A stretch of DNA of 64,000 nucleotides, taken from contig CAXTAY010000013.1 in the NCBI GenBank assembly GCA_964242335.1, forward strand, positions 27,211-91,210, read 5' to 3'. This DNA comes from Lichenicoccus sp964242335 (GTDB lineage Bacteria > Pseudomonadota > Alphaproteobacteria > Acetobacterales > Acetobacteraceae). Position numbers and translations under genes: made by a program. Under the pieces are notes generated by a model. That model worked only from the letters and a program-made list of their open reading frames with translations, searched no databases and was not told where the DNA came from. The first letter of the stretch is position 1; each line of letters starts with the position of its first letter. Shown piece after piece: positions 17,191 through 25,278 of this stretch.

Positions 17191-18060
17191 TCAGCCTGCC
17201 TTCCTTGCGCCGCGCCTGGCGCGCAGCAGGGCGATCAGCTTGTCGCGCGCGACGTAGGTGATCGGCGGCACGAAGGCGCGCGCCAGCGCCTTGACGCGGG
17301 TATGGCGCTTGCCCGGCAGGAAGGTGATGAAGCTGCTCTTCTTGATCGCCTCCGGATCCGGGCTCCAGTAGAACAGCGAGATCGACTTGCGCGACTGGCC
17401 CACCGGACAGGTGAGCGGGTCGGGGAAGCCGTGCAGGGTCTCGTCGTTGGTCTCGAAGATCACCGCCCGGTTGAACAGCGGTGCGACGCTGGCGCCGGCC
17501 TTCTTGGTGACGTGGTCGCACAGGTCGAGCGCGCCGCCCCAGGCCGGATCCCAGTCGTGGTTGAGATAGATGATCAGGTTCAGGCGCCGCGCCAGCGGCA
17601 GCACCGGATGCTGGGTCCAGTCGACGTGCACGTTGAGCCAGCCGCCGCGGAAGGATTCGTGCAGGCCGCCGCCGTGGAACAGCGGGTCCGGCACCAGGTC
17701 GGCGTGACCGGTGACGTAGCGCAGGAAGCCCATCATCGGCTCGGCGCAGATCTGCATGAAGAAGGCCTGGGTGAAGGCCGACAGGTCGGCGATGCCTCGC
17801 GAGGTCTGCTTGATCTCGTTCTCGGTGTCGTACTTGATCCAGTCCCGGCCGCTCCGGCTGGGGAAGTCCCCGGTCACCCGCTCCAGGATCTCCGGATCGA
17901 AGAAGTTGTCGATGACCACGTGCGGGTAGGGCTTGCCGGCGAGGAACTGCGCGCGGAACTCGTCCTTCGCCGCCATCAGCCGCTCGACCGGAATCATCCG
18001 GTCGATCACGGCATCGAAGCCCTCGGTCGAGGGTGCGGAAGGTGGTGCGCTGACATCCAT
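17191..18060 (-). CDS. 2-oxoglutarate/Fe(II)-dependent dioxygenase (prolyl-4-hydroxylase-like fold)
   Basis: A 289-residue double-stranded beta-helix enzyme. The iron triad is His145-x-Asp147 (NVHVDW) and His210 (ETLHGFPDP). Arg224, in GQSRKSISLFYW, should hold the 2-oxoglutarate carboxylate. These are complete catalytic residues, so it is probably active. Members of this group hydroxylate protein side chains or small molecules. Inside a sugar-nucleotide and C-methyltransferase operon a glycan or nucleotide-sugar substrate is possible, which would be unusual. It is 15 bases downstream of the methyltransferase gene and 35 bases upstream of the GT-C gene. Confidence 0.85.
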   Translation of the reverse strand: MDVSAPPSAPSTEGFDAVIDRMIPVERLMAAKDEFRAQFLAGKPYPHVVIDNFFDPEILERVTGDFPSRSGRDWIKYDTENEIKQTSRGIADLSAFTQAFFMQICAEPMMGFLRYVTGHADLVPDPLFHGGGLHESFRGGWLNVHVDWTQHPVLPLARRLNLIIYLNHDWDPAWGGALDLCDHVTKKAGASVAPLFNRAVIFETNDETLHGFPDPLTCPVGQSRKSISLFYWSPDPEAIKKSSFITFLPGKRHTRVKALARAFVPPITYVARDKLIALLRARRGARKAG

Positions 18061-18075
18061 CGGTGAATGCTCCTG

Positions 18076-19266
18076 TTAAGCAGCCTGCCGGGTCAGAACT
18101 GTCGTGACCGGAACCAGTTCGGCGTCACAACCCAGGTTCTTGAGCTGCGCGCCGATCTCGGCACAGTAGATCGGATTCATCACGATGACACGATCGATCT
18201 GCCGGCCGCGCAGTTCCTCCGGCGAGATCACCGGATGCGCGGTCACCGCGAGGAAGCTGCCATGCTTCTCCGGGTTGATGTCGACCGCGGCCTCGATCTC
18301 GTCGGTGATGCCGAGCGTGGTGAGGAAGGCGACCGCCTTGGAGCCGCCGCCCCAGAGTATGCTGCGCTTGCCGGCAGCCTTCTGACGACGCAGGTCGGCC
18401 GACCAGTCCGACAGGATCTGCGGCACCTCACGCTCGAAGCGGCGCACCTCGGCGATGGTGCGCGACAGGTCGGCCGGCATCGGCACGGTGCCGATCGCCG
18501 AGGGATGACCCTCCACCATCAGGTACTGGCCGTCATAGTCGCTACGCAGCTTGGTCACGGTGAAGCCTGACCGCGCGAACAGGTAGCCGAGCGTGCTCCG
18601 GGCGAAGTAGGAGCAGTGCTCGTAATAGACGTCCCAGAAAGCGTTCTCGCCGAGCACGTAGTCGCCGTCCGGCACCTGGAAGAAGACGGTCCGCGTCGGA
18701 TCGTCGCCGGCGGCGTCGCGCACGCCGCGCACGAACTCGCCGACCTCGCCGATATGCTCGAGCGTCATCTTGCAGGCGATGAAGTCGCCGGCCGCCTCGG
18801 CGTGACGCGAGGAGTAGACGTCCTTGATGATGCGCACGCCCGGCGGCAGCGTCCGGCCGGGCTCGTAGGCCGGATCAAAGCCGGTGCCGCGATTGCCGCC
18901 CATGCCGCACAGCAGGTCGAGGAACTCGCCCTGGCCGCAGCCGATCTCGACCACCTCGCGGCCATGCAGATCGTGCCGCTCGATCAGGTCCTGTGCGAGG
19001 CGCTTGTGGAAGCTGTTGAACACCGGCGACATCGCCTGGGTCGAGACGTAGTCGTGGAAATAGTCCTGCTTGCTGCCGTCGAAGGCGCAGTTGAAGACGA
19101 AGCCGCACTGCTCGCACAGCGACAGGGCGATGTCGCCGGTGGTGATGGCACGTGCGTCCTCGGGCGTGCGCAGCACCGTGACGCTGTGCACCGGCACGCC
19201 GCGCACCTCGTAGAACGGCCGGGTCGCGGTCTGGCCGCAGCAGGGACAGGTGGGGAGGCTGGTCAT
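18076..19266 (-). CDS. C-methyltransferase-like class I SAM-dependent protein (second of a tandem pair)
   Basis: A 396-residue protein built like NDP-sugar 3-C-methyltransferases (TylC3/NovU group). An N-terminal zinc-binding part has CPCC and CEQC pairs, the central SAM-binding motif is VVEIGCGQGEFLDL, and the C-terminal Rossmann-like domain has SILWGGGSKAVAFL. ATG 19266 is chosen; a TTG 15 bases upstream is also in frame. It is 16 bases downstream of a second protein of the same architecture but clearly different sequence, so the two are old paralogues. They may methylate two positions or two sugars, or one may have lost activity. Confidence 0.82.
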   Translation of the reverse strand: MTSLPTCPCCGQTATRPFYEVRGVPVHSVTVLRTPEDARAITTGDIALSLCEQCGFVFNCAFDGSKQDYFHDYVSTQAMSPVFNSFHKRLAQDLIERHDLHGREVVEIGCGQGEFLDLLCGMGGNRGTGFDPAYEPGRTLPPGVRIIKDVYSSRHAEAAGDFIACKMTLEHIGEVGEFVRGVRDAAGDDPTRTVFFQVPDGDYVLGENAFWDVYYEHCSYFARSTLGYLFARSGFTVTKLRSDYDGQYLMVEGHPSAIGTVPMPADLSRTIAEVRRFEREVPQILSDWSADLRRQKAAGKRSILWGGGSKAVAFLTTLGITDEIEAAVDINPEKHGSFLAVTAHPVISPEELRGRQIDRVIVMNPIYCAEIGAQLKNLGCDAELVPVTTVLTRQAA

Positions 19267-19282
19267 GGAGCTGTCTCCCAAA

Positions 19283-20512
19283 TCAGACGACGACCGGGTC
19301 GGGGACCGGCACGATGAAGCGGCCGCCGCGCTCGCGAAACGCCGATTGCTGCTGCATGATCTCGGTGGCGAAGTTCCAGGCCAGGATCAGCAGGTAGTCC
19401 GGCGGGTCCTCCGCCAGCTTGGTCGGCGGATAGATCGGCAGGTGGTTGCCGCTATAGAACCGCCCGTGCTTGTTCGGGTTCAGGTCGACGAGGTAGTCGA
19501 GCTGCTCGGCGCCGATGCCGCAATACGCCATCAGGGTGTTGGCCTTGGCGGCAGCGCCGTAGCCGACGATGCGCTTGCCCTCGGCCTTGATGCCGCCGAG
19601 AATCGCGGTGAGCCGCTCGCGCAGCAGCCGCACCTTGTCGGCGAAGTTCTCGTAATAGGCGAGACCGGTGACGCCCGCCGTCCGCTCCGCCGCCAGCATC
19701 TCGCGTACGGCGGGTGCGACGGCCTCGGTGCGCCCGACGAACAGCCGCAGCGAGCCACCATGGATGGCGAGGCGCTTGACGTCGTTGAGGAACAGCCCGT
19801 TGCGCCGGAACAGCGCGTCGAGCGCCGTCGCGGAGTAGTAGCACAGGTGCTGATGGTAGATCGTGTCGAACTCGTTATGCTCGATCAGGTCGAGCAGGTA
19901 AGGGCACTCGATCACCGCCATGCCGTCCGGCTTGAGCAGGGTGCGTATGCCGGAGACGAACTCGTTGAGGTCGGGCACGTGGGCGAGCACGTTGTTGGCG
20001 AGGAAGATGTCGGCGGCGACCCCCTCGCCGGCCAGCTTCTGCGCCAGCTGCAGGCTGAAGAAGGTGTTCAGCGTGCGCACGCCCGCCTTGGTCGCGGCCG
20101 CGGCGGGGCCGTCCGCCGGATCGATGCCCAGCACCTGGATGCCGGCCTCCAGGAACGGCTTGAGCATGTAGCCGTCATTGCTCGCCGCCTCCACCACCAG
20201 GCTGTCCGCAGAGAGCCCGCGCATGCGGATGATGTCCTCGGCACTGGAGCGGAAATGCTTCATCAGCATCGGCGACACCGAGGAGAAGTACGGGTAGTCG
20301 CGGCAGAACAGCACTTCCGGGTCGACCGTGTGCCGGATCTGCACCAGCGAGCATTCCGGGCAGAACACCAGCTCGAGCGGCGCCATCGGCTCCGGCTCGG
20401 AGAGCTGGGCCTGGCTCATCAGCCGGTCGGCGAGTGCGGTCTCGCCGAACGACATGATCTCGTGCAGGTTCTCGCAGCCGCAGGAGAGGCAGCCCTTGAT
20501 TCGGGTGATCAT
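19283..20512 (-). CDS. C-methyltransferase-like class I SAM-dependent protein (first of a tandem pair)
   Basis: A 409-residue protein from ATG 20512. Order of parts: zinc-binding N-terminus (CLSCGCEN and FCPEC), the family-typical LADRLM stretch, SAM site VVEAASNDGYMLKPF, then YHQHLCYYS, where TylC3-type enzymes place their active-site His/Tyr residues, and the C-terminal domain with RIVGYGAAAKANTLM. These features are the standard set of NDP-sugar C-methyltransferases. Its start overlaps the stop of the upstream SDR gene by four bases (ATGA), so the two are translationally coupled. Confidence 0.85.
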   Translation of the reverse strand: MITRIKGCLSCGCENLHEIMSFGETALADRLMSQAQLSEPEPMAPLELVFCPECSLVQIRHTVDPEVLFCRDYPYFSSVSPMLMKHFRSSAEDIIRMRGLSADSLVVEAASNDGYMLKPFLEAGIQVLGIDPADGPAAAATKAGVRTLNTFFSLQLAQKLAGEGVAADIFLANNVLAHVPDLNEFVSGIRTLLKPDGMAVIECPYLLDLIEHNEFDTIYHQHLCYYSATALDALFRRNGLFLNDVKRLAIHGGSLRLFVGRTEAVAPAVREMLAAERTAGVTGLAYYENFADKVRLLRERLTAILGGIKAEGKRIVGYGAAAKANTLMAYCGIGAEQLDYLVDLNPNKHGRFYSGNHLPIYPPTKLAEDPPDYLLILAWNFATEIMQQQSAFRERGGRFIVPVPDPVVV

Positions 20513-21579
20513 GCCAGCACCGCCGCTTCCTGGTCGTGCCGTGCGGCGCCGCCACCCGACCAGCGCAGCTTCGGGTCGAGCTCGTCGCCGGCCAGCAGGA
20601 AACGCAGATGCGCGATGCGGCTGAAGCGCGGCCCTTCGAACCACTCCTGCTTGAGGCCCGCGGCGATGTAGGCGTCGCGCAGCTGCACGATGCCGTCACG
20701 CATGGTCCAGCGCGGCTGGAAAGCCGGAAGCACGCGGGCGATCTTGCTGCAATCGACGCGGTAGCAGCGCGTATCCGGACCCGCCCCCTCCTCGAAATCG
20801 ATGCGGCAGCCGGGAACCAGCTCCGCGACCGCATCGGCGATCTCGCTGATGCGGTAGTTCTCGTCGTTGCGGCCGACGTTGAACGCCTGCAGATGCACCA
20901 GCTCGCGCGGCGCCTCGACCACCGCCAGGAAGGCGCGAGAGATGTCCTCGATATGCACGATCGGACGCCACGGCGTGCCGTCGCTCTTCATCAGCACACG
21001 TCCGGTGGTCAGCGCCCAGGCGGTCAGGTTGTTGACGACGAGGTCGAAGCGCACGCGCTGCGAGAAGCCGTAGGCGGTGGCGTTGCGCAGGAAGGTCGGG
21101 CTGAAATCATCGGTGGCGAGCTCGGTGAGCGCGAGCTCGGACATGATCTTCGCCGCCCCGTACGGGGTGACCGGATTGGCCTCCGCCGTCTCGCTGACGA
21201 AGTTGTCGCCGGCGGCCCCGTACAGGCTGCAGGAGGACGAGAACACGAAGCGCGGGATGCCCGCACTGCGCGCCAGCCGCGCCAGCTTGACCGTGGCATC
21301 GTGGTTGATCGCGATCGTCAGGTCCGGATCGAGGTTGCCGAGCGGGTCGTTCGACAGGCCCGCCAGATGCATCACCGCGTCGTAACCGCCCTCGAGATCG
21401 GCAGCGACGACGTCGCGCACGTCGCGATCGATCGACGGGATCTCCGCCATCGCACCGGAGAAGGTGCAGCGGCGATACAGGTCGCTGTCCAGCCCGACGA
21501 CCTCGTGGCCGGCCTGCTGCAGCAGCGGAACCAGGGCGCAGCCGATATAGCCGCGATGTCCGGTGACGAGGATCTTCAT
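20509..21579 (-). CDS. NAD-dependent sugar-nucleotide epimerase/reductase (extended SDR)
   Basis: A 356-residue extended SDR. GHRGYIG at 7-13 is the NAD motif, and the catalytic pair is Tyr140 and Lys144 (PYGAAK) with FSSSCSLYG in front. Dehydratases carry Thr-Asp-Glu at that last place, and here it reads Ser-Cys-Ser, so this is not a normal CDP-glucose 4,6-dehydratase. Epimerase or 4-keto-reductase activity on a nucleotide sugar is the better reading. It is placed 14 bases after rfbF, so a CDP-sugar is the likely substrate. ATG 21579 has GGGAGG upstream. Confidence 0.85.
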   Translation of the reverse strand: MKILVTGHRGYIGCALVPLLQQAGHEVVGLDSDLYRRCTFSGAMAEIPSIDRDVRDVVAADLEGGYDAVMHLAGLSNDPLGNLDPDLTIAINHDATVKLARLARSAGIPRFVFSSSCSLYGAAGDNFVSETAEANPVTPYGAAKIMSELALTELATDDFSPTFLRNATAYGFSQRVRFDLVVNNLTAWALTTGRVLMKSDGTPWRPIVHIEDISRAFLAVVEAPRELVHLQAFNVGRNDENYRISEIADAVAELVPGCRIDFEEGAGPDTRCYRVDCSKIARVLPAFQPRWTMRDGIVQLRDAYIAAGLKQEWFEGPRFSRIAHLRFLLAGDELDPKLRWSGGGAARHDQEAAVLA

Positions 21580-21593
21580 GAGCTGCGCCTCCC

Positions 21594-22370
21594 TTACGTG
21601 CCGGCCCAGGTTTTCCAGGGCGCCTTGCCGGATTGCCAGAGGCTCTCGAGCAGATACTTGTCGCGCAGGGTGTCCATGCACTGCCAGAACTGGTCGTGCT
21701 TGTAGGCCATCAGCTGCCCGTCCTGGGCGAGACGCTGCAGCGGCTCGCGCTCCCACTGCGTCGTATCGTCATCGATATAGTTGAAGATCTCGGGCTCGAG
21801 CACGAAGAAGGCGCCGTTGATCCAGCCCTCGGCGGCCATCGGCTTCTCGTTGAACTCGCAGACCCGGTCGCCATCGAAATCCAGGTGGCCATAGCGCGCC
21901 GGCGGCCGCACCGCGGTGATGGTGGCGAGCTTGCCGTGCGCGCGGTGGAAGGCGAGCAGCTTGTTGATGTCGACGTCGGAGACGCCGTCGCCCCAGGTCA
22001 GCATGAAGGTCTCCTTGCCGATCAGCGGCGCGAGCTGCTTGATCCGACCGCCGGTCTGGGTCTCGAGGCCGGTATCGACCAGGCTGACCTCCCAGTCGGG
22101 CGCCAGCCCGTTGCGCCGGGTGACCTCTCCGGTGCGCAGGCTGACATGCAGGTCGGAGTGCAGCGAGCTGTATTTGAGGATGTAGTCCTTGATGTACTGG
22201 CCTTTGTAGCCGAGCGCGATGACGAACTCCTTGTGCCCGTAATGCGCGTAGTGGCGCATGATGTGCCAGATGATCGGCATGCCGCCGATCTCCACCATCG
22301 GCTTGGGCCTGATCTCCGTCTCCTCGACGATCCGAGTGCCTTTTCCGCCGGCCAGTATCGCTACTTTCAT
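21594..22370 (-). CDS. rfbF: Glucose-1-phosphate cytidylyltransferase
   Basis: A 258-residue protein with a full RfbF signature: LAGGKGTR at 6-13, EETEIRPKPM with Lys23, and the metal-binding GDGVSDVD. CTP plus glucose-1-phosphate gives CDP-glucose, the entry to CDP-linked dideoxy and branched sugars of O-antigens. It is the first gene of a same-strand run reaching at least the FAD oxidoreductase gene at 13711. The partner CDP-glucose 4,6-dehydratase (rfbG) is not next to it and is not in the window. Confidence 0.95.
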   Translation of the reverse strand: MKVAILAGGKGTRIVEETEIRPKPMVEIGGMPIIWHIMRHYAHYGHKEFVIALGYKGQYIKDYILKYSSLHSDLHVSLRTGEVTRRNGLAPDWEVSLVDTGLETQTGGRIKQLAPLIGKETFMLTWGDGVSDVDINKLLAFHRAHGKLATITAVRPPARYGHLDFDGDRVCEFNEKPMAAEGWINGAFFVLEPEIFNYIDDDTTQWEREPLQRLAQDGQLMAYKHDQFWQCMDTLRDKYLLESLWQSGKAPWKTWAGT

Positions 22371-22554
22371 GGGCTCACCGATTTATTTTGAAGAGATGTC
22401 GCAACGAACGATGCGGTTGATCTCAGGCCAAGAAAAGGTCTCGAACGTGTCGCTCCGGAACACTTCGTGCGACGCCCGGAAGAGCATCGCCGCTTGCAGT
22501 ATCACAAAACCTACCGCATGTGTATGGCTCCCTGATGGTGCGCGTGTAGAACGA
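22371..22554. promoter_or_regulatory. Divergent spacer between rfbF and the flippase gene
   Basis: A 184-base region less GC-rich than its flanks and without a credible gene. Next to rfbF there is an AT-rich patch (GATTTATTTTGAAG), suitable for a minus-strand promoter. On the flippase side, TTGCAG and a TATGGC-like element are visible but poorly spaced. It presumably holds both promoters; no operator was recognised. Confidence 0.4.
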
Positions 22555-23991
22555 ATGAAGCGTCGGAGTGCGTTGGGTAGCGCCGGCTGGTCTGCTCTCG
22601 ATTATTGGACCCAGCAGGTCACCGCACTGCTCGTCTTCATCGTCATCGGCAACATCATCGGCCCGGCCGCGGTGGGCGTCATGACCATGGCGCTGCTCGC
22701 CATGACCCTGATGATGACACTGCTGCTCGACGGCTTCTCCGACGCCCTGATCCAGCGCGAGAGCATCGACGCCGAACATTTCGACACCACGTTCTGGCTG
22801 CTGCTCGGCCTGGGCGTGCTCGCCGGCCTGGTGCTCGCCGCCAGCGCCTGGCCGCTCGCCGCCCTGTTCGCGGCGCCGCCGTTGCGCCACGTGCTGCCGC
22901 TGCTGGCGATCTGCCTGCCCTTCGTCGGCATCACCGCGACCTATCACGGCATCCTGCAGCGCGAGCTGCAGTTCCGCACCCTGGCGATCCGCACCGTGAT
23001 CTCGCAGCTCGCCGGCTTCGCGGTCGCGATATTCCTCGCCCGGCGCGGCTTCGGCGCCAACAGCCTGGTCGGCTACTACCTGACGGCGCGGATCCTGGAG
23101 GCGACGCTGGTGATGCCGGTGAGCCGCATCTGGCCGGGACTGCATGTCAGCGGCGAGGCGGCGTCGAACATCATCGGCTTCGGACGGCACCGCGTCGGCA
23201 ACCAGCTGCTCGGCTTCGTCGTCATGCAGGTCGACCGGTTCTCCGCCAGCCTGTTCCTCGGCGCCGCCGCGGTCGGTATCTATTCGCTGGCGGAACGGAT
23301 CAGCAGCGCGCTGATCAACGGCTTCTCCGGCGTGGTCGGACGGGTCGCGTTTCCGGTCTTCAGCGAGCGGCAGAACGACATCGAGCGCTTCCGCGAGACG
23401 CTGCGCGACTTCATGAGCGGTGTTGCCATCGTGTCGCTGCCGATCTTCGTCGGCCTCGCCGTGACCAGTCGGGAGATCATCGGCACGCTGCTGAACGCCA
23501 AGTGGGCGCCGGCGGTGCCGCTGCTCGCGATCGTCTCGTTGTCCGGGATCGCGCATTCCTCGAACTATCTGCTGACCGCGGCGATCAACGCACGCGGACG
23601 TCCGGACATCCCGGTACGGTACAGCGTCATCATCATGGCGGTGCGCCTGCTGTGCAGCCTGCCCGCGGCCTGGCTCGGCGGCGTGGTGGCGATCGCCTGG
23701 GCCAACCTGATCGTGACCTCGCTGTCCGCACCCCTGGTCATCGCCTTCGTGCGGACGCAGATCCCCGGCGCCGCCGGCATCGTGATCCGCGCGGCGCTGG
23801 CGCCGCTCGGCGCGGTGCTGGTCATGGCCGCGGCTGCCGTGCTGACCGGGGTCATGTTGACCGGGCTGCCTTTCATCGTCGTGCTGGTCGCGAAGATATT
23901 GGCCGGACTGGTGTCCTATCCGGCGGCGCTACTGCTCCTGGCGCCCAGGGACCTCATCCATCGGCTGAGACAATCGGTCCGGCGTCGTTAG
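22555..23991 (+). CDS. Oligosaccharide flippase of the MOP superfamily (Wzx/WzxC-like)
   Basis: A 478-residue membrane protein with about 12-14 hydrophobic helices, starting at ATG 22555 (MKRRSALGS). The first helices carry ALDYWTQQVTALLVFIVIG, a pattern seen in Wzx-like lipopolysaccharide exporters of the polysaccharide-synthase group, and IYSLAERISSALI lies in the middle. It would move lipid-linked glycan repeats across the inner membrane. It diverges from the rfbF operon and overlaps the following convergent glycosyltransferase gene by 38 bases. The ribosome-binding site is weak (TAGAACGA). Confidence 0.85.
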   Translation: MKRRSALGSAGWSALDYWTQQVTALLVFIVIGNIIGPAAVGVMTMALLAMTLMMTLLLDGFSDALIQRESIDAEHFDTTFWLLLGLGVLAGLVLAASAWPLAALFAAPPLRHVLPLLAICLPFVGITATYHGILQRELQFRTLAIRTVISQLAGFAVAIFLARRGFGANSLVGYYLTARILEATLVMPVSRIWPGLHVSGEAASNIIGFGRHRVGNQLLGFVVMQVDRFSASLFLGAAAVGIYSLAERISSALINGFSGVVGRVAFPVFSERQNDIERFRETLRDFMSGVAIVSLPIFVGLAVTSREIIGTLLNAKWAPAVPLLAIVSLSGIAHSSNYLLTAAINARGRPDIPVRYSVIIMAVRLLCSLPAAWLGGVVAIAWANLIVTSLSAPLVIAFVRTQIPGAAGIVIRAALAPLGAVLVMAAAAVLTGVMLTGLPFIVVLVAKILAGLVSYPAALLLLAPRDLIHRLRQSVRRR

Positions 23992-25006
23992 GCGGTAGGC
24001 TGCCGGGCCTCACCTTGCGGCTGGAACCGATCACGGCGCGCTTGAGCATGCGCAGCCCGCGATACAGCCGCGGATCGATGGTCTGCGCGACGTCGCGCGC
24101 CACGTCGCCGAGATGGCCGTCGGTGGTCCACCAGAGCATGAGCTGGGCGTAGCAGGCCGCGCGGTCCGCCGCGGTGTGCGTGTTCTTTTCCACCAACCGC
24201 CAGTAGCGTCGGTAGATGCCCCAGTGGAACATCGTGTTGCGGGGCTTGGCCGTACCGCTGGTGTTCTGCCACAGCGCCGCCTGCTTCGGATCGACCAGCA
24301 GCACCGCCCGGGTGTAGCGCTTGTCGTGCTCGCGATGCAGGAACAGCGGCTCAGGGACGCTGACCCAGGGTCCGCGCAACGCCATCTCGGCGAGCAGCAC
24401 CCGGTCCGAGCCGCTATAGTTGTCGTGCAGGCCGGAGCCGTGCAGCGCCTGCCGGCGATAGAGCCCGAAGAAGTCCTCGCACTGGTGGCGCGTGTGGATC
24501 AGGCCGCCGAAGCGGGTCGCCGCCGCGGTCGATCCGGCGAGCGGAAACCGGTTGGCGAAGATGCGCAACGTCTCTCCGTCCGCCCCGATCTCGCGTATGC
24601 CGACGGTGCAGAGCACGGCGTCCGGCCGTGCCTCGAGTGCGGCGACGGCGAGTTCGAGGTAGTTCGTCGCCAGCATGTCGTCGTGCGCTGCCCACTTGAA
24701 GTAGGTGCCGCGGGCGAGGTGGAAGCAATGGTCGTAGTTCGGGCCGGCGCCGAGGTTGCGAGGGTGGCGGACGTAGCGCACCCGCCGGTCGGCAGCGGCG
24801 AAGCCCTCGCAGATCGCCTGCGTCCTGTCGGTGGAGGCGTTGTCGCAGATGATCAGTTCCAGATCGGGCATGGTCTGCGACAGCACCGAGTGGATCGCCT
24901 CGACCACGTAGGCCTCGCCGTTGAACACCGGCAGTCCGATGCTGACCATCGGCGCGCGGCCGTCCGGCAGACCTTGCGTTGATCCCGTCATCTGGTATTC
25001 CATCAT
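23954..25006 (-). CDS. Family 2 glycosyltransferase
   Basis: A 350-residue GT-A fold enzyme. VSIGLPVFNGEAYVVEAI starts the nucleotide-binding domain, ICDNASTDRT is the typical Asp-rich strand end, and AAHDDM is the DxD-type metal site. The C-terminal third is basic and has no membrane helix, so it is cytoplasmic or peripheral. Two further ATG codons, at 25003 and 24991, are possible starts. The 3' end overlaps the flippase gene tail to tail. Sugar and acceptor are unknown, but export by the neighbouring flippase is likely. Confidence 0.9.
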   Translation of the reverse strand: MMEYQMTGSTQGLPDGRAPMVSIGLPVFNGEAYVVEAIHSVLSQTMPDLELIICDNASTDRTQAICEGFAAADRRVRYVRHPRNLGAGPNYDHCFHLARGTYFKWAAHDDMLATNYLELAVAALEARPDAVLCTVGIREIGADGETLRIFANRFPLAGSTAAATRFGGLIHTRHQCEDFFGLYRRQALHGSGLHDNYSGSDRVLLAEMALRGPWVSVPEPLFLHREHDKRYTRAVLLVDPKQAALWQNTSGTAKPRNTMFHWGIYRRYWRLVEKNTHTAADRAACYAQLMLWWTTDGHLGDVARDVAQTIDPRLYRGLRMLKRAVIGSSRKVRPGSLPPNDAGPIVSADG

Positions 25007-25278
25007 GTCTCGGCAGGGCCTCTAGTCGAACACGTGATGTAACGAGTAAACAAAAACAACACGTGCGACTTAGCATAAAAAAGCTCTTCAGCCCGCGACC
25101 TGGCTCAAGAGCTCGGTAAGCTTTGAAATAGACGTCGGATGAAGCGTCGGTCCGTGAGCACCGCGACAATACTCTTCCGCGGAAAATCCGGGAACTGCAC
25201 GAGAACGTGATAACAGACGAACTTGTGGTTTCTCTGCGCGCCTGTGCAGATTTGCCACAGTGACCGGTGGTGCGACCC
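25007..25278. promoter_or_regulatory. AT-richer intergenic region upstream of the GT2 gene
   Basis: A 272-base spacer with no gene. It is clearly less GC-rich than the flanks. It contains two CACGTG palindromes, 25031-25036 and 25060-25065, each preceded by AA and 29 bases apart, within 60 bases of the GT2 start codon. The promoter of that gene must lie here. The terminator of the debranching-type gene lies between 25077 and 25113. Nothing recognisable was seen from 25114 to 25278. Confidence 0.5.
25077..25113 (-). terminator. Intrinsic terminator downstream of the debranching-type gene
   Basis: Read on the minus strand, AGCTCTT and AAGAGCT pair over seven bases, followed inward by a G-G mismatch and a four-base inner stem (AGCC/GGCT) with an eight-base loop. 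The stem is followed directly by six T residues. This is a textbook Rho-independent terminator for the minus-strand gene ending at 25279, about 165 bases past its stop codon. Confidence 0.8.

Noticed and set aside
20509..21579. The SDR next to rfbF as CDP-glucose 4,6-dehydratase (rfbG)
   Set aside because: Length and NAD motif fit an extended SDR, but the Thr-Asp-Glu needed for dehydration reads Ser-Cys-Ser, and the RfbG-type N-terminus is missing.
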